DNA from: MAG-121220-bin8 sp002700465
Lineage (GTDB): Bacteria > Bacteroidota > Bacteroidia > Flavobacteriales > Flavobacteriaceae
Assembly: GCA_943789295.1 (NCBI GenBank)
Contig: CALSTO010000001.1
Coordinates: 682,001-746,000, forward strand
DNA: 64,000 nt
Direction of reading: 5' to 3'
Under the pieces are notes generated by a model. The model was not told where the DNA came from. It saw only the letters and a program-made list of their open reading frames with translations, and searched no databases. Of the stretch, positions 45,068-54,473 are shown in pieces. The position numbers and the translations under genes were made by a program. How positions within the stretch are numbered: position 1 is the first letter of the stretch; each line of letters opens with the position of its first letter.

Positions 45068-45871
45068 ATGTCGAAAATAATTTTGATTACAGGTGCATCC
45101 TCTGGAATTGGAAAATCCATTTCTTTATTTTTAACTTCAAAAGGATATAAAGTATACGGAACTTGTAGAAATCCAAATAATTATGATATTTCAGAATATG
45201 AATTATTAAAGTGTGATATCACATCAAATATTGATATAAAAAACACAATAAATCATATTCTTAATATTGAAAGTCGAATTGATGTATTGATTAATAATGC
45301 AGGGATTGGAATTACAGGTCCCCTTGAGGAAACAAGTGAATCAGATATTAAAAGTGCATTTCAAACTAATTTATTGGGTCCGATAGCGATTATAAAGGAA
45401 TGTATACCATCAATGAGAGATCATAATTCTGGTTTGATTATCAACATCACCTCAATATTAGGATATTTTGGAATTCCATTTAGAGGAGTCTATTGTGCGA
45501 CCAAAAGTTCACTTGAAATAATAGGTGAAGTATTTAGTATGGAGCTAAAGAAATTTAATATTAATGTAGTTAATGTTGCTCCAGGTGATTTTAAAACGAA
45601 TATTGCTTCTAGGAGAATTGATTCAAAATCACACGATTATTCTAATTATACTGATGATTATGCTAAGTCTTTAATTTCTGCAAATAAACATGTTGATAAT
45701 GCTTGGACACCTGAAATAATATCTAAATTGATATATAAAATAATTAATTCAAAAAATCCAAAAATTCATTATCGAGTTGGTCAGTTTATTCAAAAATTTT
45801 CAATAATTTTAAAAAACATACTTCCTGACAGATTATATGAAAAAATACTTTTAAAATATAGTAAAAATTAA
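45068..45871 (+). CDS. Short-chain dehydrogenase/reductase (SDR)
   Basis: A 267-residue classical SDR. The cofactor loop is ITGASSGIGKSIS (6-18), NNAGIGITGPLEE follows, the catalytic Ser is in NITSILGYFG and the Tyr and Lys are in YCATKSS. CDITS near 56-60 is typical of NADP preference. The substrate is unknown; the C-terminal part resembles family members acting on lipids or steroids. It starts seven bases after the SRP RNA T tract and is three bases before the aldolase gene. Confidence 0.88.
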   Translation: MSKIILITGASSGIGKSISLFLTSKGYKVYGTCRNPNNYDISEYELLKCDITSNIDIKNTINHILNIESRIDVLINNAGIGITGPLEETSESDIKSAFQTNLLGPIAIIKECIPSMRDHNSGLIINITSILGYFGIPFRGVYCATKSSLEIIGEVFSMELKKFNINVVNVAPGDFKTNIASRRIDSKSHDYSNYTDDYAKSLISANKHVDNAWTPEIISKLIYKIINSKNPKIHYRVGQFIQKFSIILKNILPDRLYEKILLKYSKN

Positions 45872-45874
45872 ATT

Positions 45875-46528
45875 ATGAAATTTTTTATCGATACTGCAAA
45901 TCTTCAACAAATTAAGGAAGCACAAGACCTTGGTGTTCTTGATGGAGTTACCACAAATCCATCATTAATGGCAAAAGAAGGTATTACTGGTAGCGAAAAT
46001 ATTTTAAACCATTATATTAAAATATGTGAAATTGTTGATGGAGATGTTTCTGCCGAAGTAATATCCACTGATTTTGATGGTATGGTTAAGGAAGGTGAAG
46101 CTTTATCTAAGTTACATCCTCAAATTGTTGTAAAAATTCCAATGATTTTAGATGGAGTTAAAGCATTAAAATATTTTTCAAAAAAAGGTATTAGAACTAA
46201 TTGCACACTAATATTTTCTGTTGGTCAAGCACTTATAGCCGCAAAAGCTGGAGCTACATATGTTTCACCATTTATCGGAAGATTAGACGATATTTCTACT
46301 GATGGGCTTAACCTTATTTCAGAAATTTCAAACGTTTATGATAATTATGCTTTTAATACCCAAATTCTTGCAGCATCTGTAAGACACACTATGCATATTA
46401 TAGATTGTGCTAAAATTGGAGCTGATGTTATGACAGGTCCTTTATCTTCAATTAAAGGTTTAATAAAACATCCACTTACTGATATTGGTTTAGAAAAGTT
46501 TTTAGCAGATTACAAGAAAGGTAATTAA
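45875..46528 (+). CDS. fsa: Fructose-6-phosphate aldolase / short transaldolase (TalC-like)
   Basis: A 217-residue TIM-barrel enzyme. FIDTANLQQIKEA at 3-15, GVTTNPSLMAKEG and the Schiff-base Lys in VVKIPMILDG identify the MipB/TalC family. NCTLIFSVGQALIAAKAGATYVSPFIGRLDD completes the active site. It acts as transaldolase in the pentose phosphate pathway or as fructose-6-phosphate aldolase. The Phe in the TLIFS segment is what I recall for transaldolase-type members (aldolases tend to have Tyr), so transaldolase activity is as likely. Confidence 0.92.
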   Translation: MKFFIDTANLQQIKEAQDLGVLDGVTTNPSLMAKEGITGSENILNHYIKICEIVDGDVSAEVISTDFDGMVKEGEALSKLHPQIVVKIPMILDGVKALKYFSKKGIRTNCTLIFSVGQALIAAKAGATYVSPFIGRLDDISTDGLNLISEISNVYDNYAFNTQILAASVRHTMHIIDCAKIGADVMTGPLSSIKGLIKHPLTDIGLEKFLADYKKGN

Positions 46529-47880
46529 TTAGTTTCCAGATATTTTTCTAAATCTGTTAGTGTTAAAATTTCTTTAATCGTCCCATTTCTATCAGTAACA
46601 ATAACTTTATTCAAATTATTTAAAACCATTTTTTTACTCATTGATTCAAAATTTACTGTTCTAAAATTATCTATTCTATTACTGTTGAAAGTATTTAAAT
46701 AATTGTTTTTCCATTTCAAATTATCATCATTAATATTAATCAAATTGAAATGATAATTTGTGTGTTTTATACTAAGTGAATTTACTTTATTAAATAAATT
46801 GACCTGATGTGAATTTTGATCATAAGACCAAAAAAGAATTACATTATTATTATTAAGGTTAATATGTGAAATTATATTTTTCTCTATATTTTTATCATTA
46901 AAAAGATTGATTTTAGGTAATAATTTTCCAACCTGTAATGAATTAATATTTTCATAAAGAACTTTAATTTCATCATTTGTGCTAATATTTTCTGAAATTT
47001 TTAAAAATTCATATATAAACTGATCTATGTTTATCAATAACTTTTCCTCCAACAAGTATTCATATGCAATAAATCTTAATAATTTTGTTTTAATTATTTG
47101 ATTATCTATTGTATTGTCTACATAGATTAATCTTTGTAGATTAAAATTTAAATTATAATCGTATCCATTACCCTCTGAAAATGATTCGTTAATTGATTTT
47201 AATGTAATGTAATCTAAGTAGGGCTTAAAATGAGATAATTCAGAGATGTTTAAGTCAATATAATCTCTATATTTTTTAAAATATTGAATATTATTTGAAT
47301 GATTTTTTTTATTTGATATTATATAGTTTTCAATATGTGAGTAGAGAGGAATAAGTATTGCGTGATTTATAATTAAATCTGAAATAAAATTAGTTTTAAT
47401 TACAGACTTATAATTTAAATAATGTTTAGTTTTTATATTTTGTAGTGAATCTACTATTCTTTTAAACTTTATTTTGGACAATTTGTAGTTTGATTTTATG
47501 TAATTTTCTTCTTTTTCATGATCTAGAAAAACATCAATTAGATAATTATTCTTCGAAGCTCCTGCTCCAGAAAAAACTAATGATTCATCAAAATCGAGCG
47601 AATTTAATCGCAATACTAAACTGTCTCCTTTATTAATAATTAAGTATTGAAACTCTGGAAGATGAATAAAATTATAAAGCCCATCATTTAAGACTTCTAA
47701 AGAAGATGAAAACGTTCCTTCGCTATTAATACTAATATTTTTAATAACTTTTTCATCTTTTAAAATTAGAATCTCATTGTTTGTGGGTTTAATAATTTTA
47801 CCACTAATAAAAGTTTTATTTTGATTATTACATCCAATAAAAAATATAAAAGATAAATAAATAAAGATTGATCTAAACAT
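46525..47880 (-). CDS. Lipoprotein with thioredoxin-like C-terminal fold lacking CxxC
   Basis: A 451-residue lipoprotein (FRSIFIYLSFIFFIGCNNQN, lipobox Cys17). Residues about 25-110 look like the DUF4369 beta domain (ISGKIIKPTNNEILILKD) seen at the N terminus of Bacteroidota TlpA-like proteins. The helical middle is of unknown type. The last 130 residues have a thioredoxin-like pattern, but the active site reads VILFWSYDQNSHQVNLF, with no cysteine where WCxxC should be. It is therefore unlikely to exchange disulfides. Its stop overlaps convergent fsa by TTAA. Function unknown. Confidence 0.75.
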   Translation of the reverse strand: MFRSIFIYLSFIFFIGCNNQNKTFISGKIIKPTNNEILILKDEKVIKNISINSEGTFSSSLEVLNDGLYNFIHLPEFQYLIINKGDSLVLRLNSLDFDESLVFSGAGASKNNYLIDVFLDHEKEENYIKSNYKLSKIKFKRIVDSLQNIKTKHYLNYKSVIKTNFISDLIINHAILIPLYSHIENYIISNKKNHSNNIQYFKKYRDYIDLNISELSHFKPYLDYITLKSINESFSEGNGYDYNLNFNLQRLIYVDNTIDNQIIKTKLLRFIAYEYLLEEKLLINIDQFIYEFLKISENISTNDEIKVLYENINSLQVGKLLPKINLFNDKNIEKNIISHINLNNNNVILFWSYDQNSHQVNLFNKVNSLSIKHTNYHFNLININDDNLKWKNNYLNTFNSNRIDNFRTVNFESMSKKMVLNNLNKVIVTDRNGTIKEILTLTDLEKYLETN

Positions 47881-47945
47881 TTAATGAATTAGTTTTTTTA
47901 TTTAATTTAAATAATAATAAAGAAAATTCATAACCTTGATTTTAT

Positions 47946-47953
47946 TAAGTTTG
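47946..47953 (+). promoter_or_regulatory. Candidate -7 box (TAAGTTTG) for the ABC-F gene
   Basis: Matches TAnnTTTG 21 bases before the ATG at 47975 and downstream of a false start at 47936, supporting the shorter model. Confidence 0.4.
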
Positions 47954-47974
47954 CATGAATTTAATTTATTTAAT

Positions 47975-49597
47975 ATGTTAAGTGTTTCTAATCTCTCTGT
48001 TCAGTTCGGAAAAAGAGTATTATTTGATGAAGTTAATACTTCTTTTGTAAAAGGAAATTGTTATGGAATTATAGGCGCCAATGGCGCAGGTAAATCAACT
48101 TTTTTAAAAATCTTATCAAAATCAATTGAACCAAATTCAGGAAATATACATTTAGAAACCGGTAAAAGAATGTCGGTTCTTGAACAAAATCATTTTGCTT
48201 TTGATGACAAACAAGTTTTAGAAACAGTTATCATGGGTAACAAAGATCTTTTTAGTATTAAAAAAGAAATGGATGAAATTTACGCTAATCCAAATTTTTC
48301 AGAAAAAGATAGCGATAGAGTAGGAGTTCTACAATTAGAATATGAGGAAATGGATGGATGGAATGCAGAAAGTTCGGCAGCAGCATTATTATCTAATTTA
48401 GATATAAAAGAAGAACATCACTACAAAAATATGAGTGAATTAGATGGTGTTCAAAAAGTAAAGGTTTTATTAGCCCAAGCCCTTTTCGGAAATCCCGACG
48501 TTTTAGTAATGGATGAGCCTACAAATGATTTAGATTTCGAAACAATTAAATGGTTAGAAAATTTTATATCAAATTATGATAATACAGTTATAGTAGTATC
48601 ACATGATAGACACTTCTTAGATTCTGTATGTACTCATATATCAGATATTGATTTCGGAAAAATTAATAACTACTCTGGAAACTATACGTTTTGGTATGAA
48701 TCGAGTCAGCTAGCTCTAAGACAAAAAACACAACAAAACAGAAAATCTGAAGAAAAAAAGAAAGAATTAGAAGATTTTATAGCGAGATTTAGTGCAAATG
48801 CATCAAAATCTAAACAAGCAACATCAAGAAAAAAGATGCTAGACAATCTTAAGATTGAAGATATAAAACCATCTTCAAGAAGGTATCCTGCTGTAATTTT
48901 CACATCTGAAAGAGAAGCTGGTGATCAAATTCTTTCAGTTGAAAACTTAAGTTATTCAGACTCTACTAGTACGTTGTTTAATAAAATAGATTTTAATTTA
49001 AATAAAGGAGATAAAGTAGTTTTATATTCAAAAGATACCAGAGCAACAACAGCCTTTTATCAAATCTTAAATAATAAATTAAAGCCAAATTCTGGAAGAT
49101 TTAATTGGGGAATAACTACTAGCCAATCGTATTTACCTTTAGATAACAATTCATATTTTCAAGAAAAAATTTCTTTAGTTGATTGGCTCAGACAATGGTC
49201 TAAAAATGATGAAGAAAGAGAAGAAGTATTTATCAGAGGCTTTTTAGGTAAAATGATATTTAGTGGTGAAGAGGCATTAAAAAACTGTGATGTACTTTCT
49301 GGAGGTGAAAAAGTTAGATGTATGCTTTCAAGGATGATGATGTTAAGATCTAATGTTTTAATGTTTGATGAACCAACAAGTCATTTAGACTTAGAATCCA
49401 TTACTGCTTTAAATAATTCAATTAAAAAATTTAATGGAAATGTAATTTTAAGTACTCATGACTTTGAATTTGCCAAATCTGTTGGAAACAGAGTAATTGA
49501 ATTGACTCCTAATGGTGTAATAGACCGATTAACAACATTTGACTCATATATTAATGATACTAAGATTAAAGAGCTTAGAAATAAATTATATAGTTAA
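47975..49597 (+). CDS. ABC-F ATPase, YbiT-like, with degenerate second ATP site
   Basis: A 540-residue soluble protein with two ABC domains and the linker typical of ABC-F ribosome-associated factors. NBD1 has an intact Walker A (GANGAGKS, 34-41) and VLVMDEPTNDLD. Sequences such as EEMDGWNAESSAAALL and RFSANASKSKQATSRKKMLDN place it with YbiT. In NBD2 the Walker A is replaced by YSKDTRATTAFYQIL, with no P-loop Lys, while LSGGEKVR and FDEPTSHLD remain. NBD1 has no canonical LSGGQ (MSELDGVQK). One composite ATP site is thus intact and the other is not. ATG 47975 is preferred over 47936. It would act on ribosomes. Confidence 0.92.
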   Translation: MLSVSNLSVQFGKRVLFDEVNTSFVKGNCYGIIGANGAGKSTFLKILSKSIEPNSGNIHLETGKRMSVLEQNHFAFDDKQVLETVIMGNKDLFSIKKEMDEIYANPNFSEKDSDRVGVLQLEYEEMDGWNAESSAAALLSNLDIKEEHHYKNMSELDGVQKVKVLLAQALFGNPDVLVMDEPTNDLDFETIKWLENFISNYDNTVIVVSHDRHFLDSVCTHISDIDFGKINNYSGNYTFWYESSQLALRQKTQQNRKSEEKKKELEDFIARFSANASKSKQATSRKKMLDNLKIEDIKPSSRRYPAVIFTSEREAGDQILSVENLSYSDSTSTLFNKIDFNLNKGDKVVLYSKDTRATTAFYQILNNKLKPNSGRFNWGITTSQSYLPLDNNSYFQEKISLVDWLRQWSKNDEEREEVFIRGFLGKMIFSGEEALKNCDVLSGGEKVRCMLSRMMMLRSNVLMFDEPTSHLDLESITALNNSIKKFNGNVILSTHDFEFAKSVGNRVIELTPNGVIDRLTTFDSYINDTKIKELRNKLYS

Positions 49598-49804
49598 ACT
49601 TTGTAAAATTTTTTTAGATTTTTCTAATTGATCTTCAAAAACATATATAACAATATTTTCGTTAGGGTTGTATCCAAAACCAGAAAGAAGAGCTGATCGC
49701 TTATTATTTACAATTATTGGATTAATATTATTTGAATTTAATTCAAATTCTAATCTTTTTGTCTCAATAAAAGATCCCTTAAATAGAAATACCTGTTTTT
49801 TCAA
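49586..49804 (-). CDS. DUF2007 domain protein
   Basis: A 72-residue protein with the DUF2007 pattern: VFLFKGSFIETKRLEFELNS, then NINPIIVNNKRSALLSGF and VIYVFEDQLEKSKKIL. The fold is ferredoxin-like and resembles regulatory domains; the function is not known. The start is TTG (GTTGAAAAAA). Its stop overlaps the convergent ABC-F gene by 12 bases and it lies nine bases downstream of pheT, so it is probably made from the pheT transcript. Confidence 0.8.
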   Translation of the reverse strand: MKKQVFLFKGSFIETKRLEFELNSNNINPIIVNNKRSALLSGFGYNPNENIVIYVFEDQLEKSKKILQSLTI

Positions 49805-49813
49805 CTAAATTAT

Positions 49814-52228
49814 TTAAGATCGTAAGACAGCATTAAATTTTGATTCAATTTTTGATTGAATTTTATTCATTGTTAACGATATCTCTTTCTCAGAAAGTGT
49901 TTTTATTTGATCTTGTAAAGTGAAATTTAATGTATACGATTTTTTTCCTTCAGGTAATTTCTGGTCTTCATAAACATCACTCAAAGTCATTTCATGTAAA
50001 TTCTTAATATTGGATTGATTCAAAATATAATTTTCAACTGATTTGTATTGAACTTTATTTTCAAACAAAAAATTCAATTCCCTTTTTACATTAGGGAATT
50101 TTGATAGTTTATTATATTTAATAAAATCACCATTTATTAATTTTAAAATATTGTCAATTTCCAATGAAGCATAATAAACTTTGTTTTTAATGTCTAATCT
50201 TGAAAGGTATTGATTTTTGACATCACCTAAAAGAGCTAAGGTATTATCATTGTGATATAAACCTAAGGTGTTATTGAAAACATCATGGTCAATGATTTTT
50301 TCTGTGGTTTTAATAGAAAGTTTATCTAAAATATTTAAAATTATATTTTTTAGATAATAAAAATCTGAGCTTGAGATTTTATTATTCCAAGAATTATTAA
50401 ATAGGTCATTGGCAAAAATAATACTAAGTCTTCTTGATTCAATGGTTTTACCTTCAACCATTTCATATATCTTTCCAAACTCAAAAAACTTATTATTCTT
50501 ATTTTTTCTATTTAAATTAAATTTAAGTGTTTTCAAGCTAGACTCTAATAAACTAGTTCTTAGTTGAGAGATATCTGAACTAATTGAATTGATAATATTG
50601 ACGCTTTCTCTACTTAAGATATTTAATTTATTGTTTGTCAAAGAGTTATTCATTATTTCATTAAATCCATAAGGAATTAGTAGGTTAGCTATTGTGTTCT
50701 CTGTTTTATAGTTTTTATTATAACTTTCTTGAACAATTGGAAGTGATAAGTTGTTTGATAATTTAATTTTATTGTAGCCGTAAATTCTAAGAATTTCCTC
50801 AACTACGTCACATTCTCTAGTAACATCGTGTCTGTAAAAAGGAACAGTTATACCAACTCCAGTTTCAGTAATATTGTTAATTTTAAAATCCAATGATGTT
50901 AGAATTGATTTAATTTCTTCTCTGGGAATCTCTTGTCCAATTAATTTATTTGTTTTACTGAAATTTAAAAGTATTGATGTTTCTTCTGGTTTTTTTGGAT
51001 ATTCATCAATAATATCACTTGATATTTTACCTTCGCATAGTTCACAGATTAAGATAGATGCTCTTTTAAGAGCGTATTCGACTGAATCTATACATATTCC
51101 TCTTTCAAATCTAAATGAGGCATCGCTATTGATTCCATGATGCTTTGCTGTTTTTCTAATTGATACAGGATCAAAATAAGCACTTTCTAAAAAAATTGAT
51201 TTAGTTTCATTAGTAATTCCGTGATTTTGACCTCCAAAAACACCTGCTATACACATGGGTGTATCAGAGTCACAAATCATGAGGTCATTTTTAGTAAGTT
51301 TTCTTATTACACCATCAAGTGTAGTGAATTTCGTACCTTCTTTTAATGTTTTAATATTAATTGATTTGGTTGTAATTTTATCAAAATCGTATGCATGTAA
51401 TGGTTGGCCTATTTCATGTAATACATAATTTGTAATATCAACTACGTTATTTAAAGGAGTTAGTCCGATAGATTTTAATTTATTTTTTAACCATTTAGGT
51501 GATTCCTTAATAGAAACATTTTCTATACAAACTCCTGAAAATCTTGGACATATATTAGGGTCTTCTACATTAATGTTAATTTTTTTAGTTCTTGAATTTA
51601 TATGAAAAGAGGAAACAGATGGAGTTATTAACTCACTTTTATGTCCTTTATGCATTAAAGCAGCTCTAAGGTCTCTAGCAACACCAAGATGACTCATAGC
51701 GTCAGATCGATTAGGAGTTAAACCAATATTAAAAACCAGATCGGAATAGTTTTCATAAATTTTTGAAACTTTAGTACCAGGTTTGAATTTGGAATTTAAA
51801 ACAATAATACCTTCGTGGGAGTTTCCTATACCTATTTCATCTTCAGCACAAATCATTCCTTGACTGATTTCACCTCTAATTTTACTTTTAGTTATCTTAA
51901 ACTTATCGTTGTTAAATGGATATAAGGTGGTTCCAACAGTTGCAACAACTACTTTCTGATTTAATTGAACGTTTGGAGCACCACAAACAATCTGCAGTAT
52001 AGTTTCATTACCAACATTAACTTTAGTAAGTTTTAATCTATCCGCGTTATGATGTTGTTCACAATAAACAACTTCTCCTACAACAAGTCCCTCTAAACCT
52101 CCAGTAAACTCCTCATATTTTTCAATTCCTTCAACTTCTAAACCTATATCTGTTAGAATTTCTGAAACTTCTTCAATTTTTAAATCAATTTTTAAAAATT
52201 CCGATAACCAGTTAAATGATATATTCAT
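49814..52228 (-). CDS. pheT: Phenylalanyl-tRNA synthetase beta subunit
   Basis: The 804-residue subunit of the alpha2-beta2 enzyme. An EMAP-like tRNA-binding domain covers about 40-150 (VVGEVVYCEQHHNADRLKLTKVNVG). B3/B4 editing (RFSGVCIENV to MCIAGVFGG) and B5 domains are in the middle. The inactive core follows, and an FDX-anticodon-binding domain ends the protein (KFPNVKRELNFLFE to NFTLQDQIKTLSEKEI). pheS is not adjacent. Complete and normal in length. Confidence 0.96.
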   Translation of the reverse strand: MNISFNWLSEFLKIDLKIEEVSEILTDIGLEVEGIEKYEEFTGGLEGLVVGEVVYCEQHHNADRLKLTKVNVGNETILQIVCGAPNVQLNQKVVVATVGTTLYPFNNDKFKITKSKIRGEISQGMICAEDEIGIGNSHEGIIVLNSKFKPGTKVSKIYENYSDLVFNIGLTPNRSDAMSHLGVARDLRAALMHKGHKSELITPSVSSFHINSRTKKININVEDPNICPRFSGVCIENVSIKESPKWLKNKLKSIGLTPLNNVVDITNYVLHEIGQPLHAYDFDKITTKSINIKTLKEGTKFTTLDGVIRKLTKNDLMICDSDTPMCIAGVFGGQNHGITNETKSIFLESAYFDPVSIRKTAKHHGINSDASFRFERGICIDSVEYALKRASILICELCEGKISSDIIDEYPKKPEETSILLNFSKTNKLIGQEIPREEIKSILTSLDFKINNITETGVGITVPFYRHDVTRECDVVEEILRIYGYNKIKLSNNLSLPIVQESYNKNYKTENTIANLLIPYGFNEIMNNSLTNNKLNILSRESVNIINSISSDISQLRTSLLESSLKTLKFNLNRKNKNNKFFEFGKIYEMVEGKTIESRRLSIIFANDLFNNSWNNKISSSDFYYLKNIILNILDKLSIKTTEKIIDHDVFNNTLGLYHNDNTLALLGDVKNQYLSRLDIKNKVYYASLEIDNILKLINGDFIKYNKLSKFPNVKRELNFLFENKVQYKSVENYILNQSNIKNLHEMTLSDVYEDQKLPEGKKSYTLNFTLQDQIKTLSEKEISLTMNKIQSKIESKFNAVLRS

Positions 52229-52287
52229 TATATATTATTATAATATATTCAAAGATACAATTAAGAACATTTAAATTAAATAATAAC

Positions 52288-54393
52288 TTAACTTATATGT
52301 TTCCATAAAAGAGTGTTTTTTGTTTTATTATTATATTCTTCCTTTATTAATTTATTTTCGACTTTAATTAATTTTTGATCATTTGAAACGATTACTTTAA
52401 CATCATTTCTTGCTGATTCTAAAATTTCTTTGTCTGTAATTATGTTAGCAATCTTAAGATTTAACAATCCGCTTTGTTGGGTACCCAACAAATTTCCAGG
52501 ACCTCTTATTTCCATATCAACCTCAGCAACCTTGAAACCATCATTAGTACTTGTCATAGTTTTTATTCTTTTCCTTGCATCAGAACTAAGTTTGTTTGAC
52601 GTCATTAATACACAATAACTATTTTCAGAGCCTCTTCCAACTCTTCCTCTTAACTGATGTAGTTGAGATAATCCAAATTTTTCCGAACTTTCAATTACCA
52701 TTACACTTGCATTAGGAATATTAACACCAACTTCTATAACAGTTGTTGATACCATTATATCGGTTTTCCCTTCTTTAAACCTTTTCATTTCAATAGCCTT
52801 ATCCTCTGATTTCATTCTGCCATGTAAAATGCTTAATTGATATTTATTATTTGGAAATTCTCTGGAAATACTTTCGTATCCATCCATTAAGTCCTTATAA
52901 TCCATTTTTTTTGATTCTTCAATAAGCGGATATACGATATATACTTGGCGTCCTTTTTTAATTTCATCTTTAAGAAATTTAAAAATTTCAAGTCTATTTT
53001 TATCTGACCTATGAACTGTTTTTACAGTTTTTCTACCTGGGGGAAGTTCATCAATTATTGAAATGTCTAAATCTCCATACACAGTCATAGCTAAAGTTCT
53101 TGGAATTGGTGTAGCTGTCATTACTAAAACATGAGGAGGATTAATATTTTTTTTCCAAAGTTTTGACCTTTGGGCTACTCCAAATTTATGTTGTTCATCA
53201 ATTATAACAAATCCTAAGTTCTTGAACCTTACATTATCTTCTAATACGGCATGGGTTCCAACTAAAATGTTGATTTTTCCATTAATAAGATCTGAAAAAA
53301 GTTTTATTCTATCTTTTTTTGATGAAGAACCTGTTAATATACTTACGTGAATATTTATTTTTTTTAATGAATCATTTAAACTATTATAATGTTGTTGTGC
53401 TAAAATTTCGGTAGGTGCCAAAAAACAAACCTGAAAGTCATTATCTATTGCTATTAATGAACTTAGTAAAGCAACAATTGTTTTACCTGATCCTACATCT
53501 CCTTGAAGCAGTCTGTTCATTTGAGCATTTGACGAGAAATCTTTTCTTATTTCCTTAATAACTTTTTTTTGAGCATTTGTAAGTGAAAAAGATAGGTGAG
53601 AATTATAAAATTCATTAAAACTATTACCAACTTTTGAAAAATTAAACCCCTTGAATTTAGATTTCTTCGATATATTACTCATTAAAAATTCTAATTGTAA
53701 GTAAAAAAACTCTTCATATTTTAATCTAAATTCTGCTTTAGATAAAAGTTGTTGGTTCGTAGGAAAATGAATATTCTTAAACGCTTGATATTTTGAAATT
53801 AGAGAATATTTTTCATTAATTTCTTTACTTAAATTTTCTTTAAAACAACCTAGTGAATTATTTAAAATATTATAAATTACTTCTCTGAAGAATTTATTAG
53901 TTATTCCCCTTGATAGAACTCTTTCGTTTGAACTATAAATAGGTAGTAATCCTTTTACCTGTTTTTTATTGAATTCTGAAACCAAATCAAGTTCAGGATG
54001 TGCAATTGAAAAATTATTTAAATACCAATTTGGTTTTCCATATAATACATAATCAGTATTCAATTTGATAGATTTTTCTATCCATTTTGCTCCTTTAAAC
54101 CAAACTATATCAATAGTACTATTACCATCATTAAATGTACCTATAAGTCTATTACTTTTAATGTTTTTGAAATAATAGATCTCTGTAAATTTTCCGATTA
54201 TTTGTACATCTGCATTGGATTTCTGAATTTCATTAATATTGTAGAATTTAGTTCTATCAATATATCTGAAAGGAAAAAAATTCAATAAATCTTTATAAGT
54301 GAAAATATTAAATTCTTTTTTTAAAATTTCTGCTCTATTAGGACCAACTCCTTTCAAATAATCAATAGAAGTATTTAATAAATTTTCTTTCAC
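52288..54393 (-). CDS. recG: ATP-dependent DNA helicase RecG
   Basis: A 701-residue branch-migration helicase. The wedge domain begins FPFRYIDRTKFY, the P-loop is LLQGDVGSGKTIVALL near 300, then APTEILAQQHY, the DEQH box (VIIDEQHKFGV), MTATPIPRTLA and LHQLRGRVGRG. It reverses stalled forks and resolves R-loops. The start is GTG. It lies 59 bases upstream of pheT on the same strand. Confidence 0.96.
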   Translation of the reverse strand: MKENLLNTSIDYLKGVGPNRAEILKKEFNIFTYKDLLNFFPFRYIDRTKFYNINEIQKSNADVQIIGKFTEIYYFKNIKSNRLIGTFNDGNSTIDIVWFKGAKWIEKSIKLNTDYVLYGKPNWYLNNFSIAHPELDLVSEFNKKQVKGLLPIYSSNERVLSRGITNKFFREVIYNILNNSLGCFKENLSKEINEKYSLISKYQAFKNIHFPTNQQLLSKAEFRLKYEEFFYLQLEFLMSNISKKSKFKGFNFSKVGNSFNEFYNSHLSFSLTNAQKKVIKEIRKDFSSNAQMNRLLQGDVGSGKTIVALLSSLIAIDNDFQVCFLAPTEILAQQHYNSLNDSLKKINIHVSILTGSSSKKDRIKLFSDLINGKINILVGTHAVLEDNVRFKNLGFVIIDEQHKFGVAQRSKLWKKNINPPHVLVMTATPIPRTLAMTVYGDLDISIIDELPPGRKTVKTVHRSDKNRLEIFKFLKDEIKKGRQVYIVYPLIEESKKMDYKDLMDGYESISREFPNNKYQLSILHGRMKSEDKAIEMKRFKEGKTDIMVSTTVIEVGVNIPNASVMVIESSEKFGLSQLHQLRGRVGRGSENSYCVLMTSNKLSSDARKRIKTMTSTNDGFKVAEVDMEIRGPGNLLGTQQSGLLNLKIANIITDKEILESARNDVKVIVSNDQKLIKVENKLIKEEYNNKTKNTLLWKHIS

Positions 54394-54473
54394 AACACTA
54401 ATATAATTTATTAACTTTATAAGGTAAAAAATAGAAGTATTTTTCTGTTAATTTTAATTAAAAATTCAATGAT

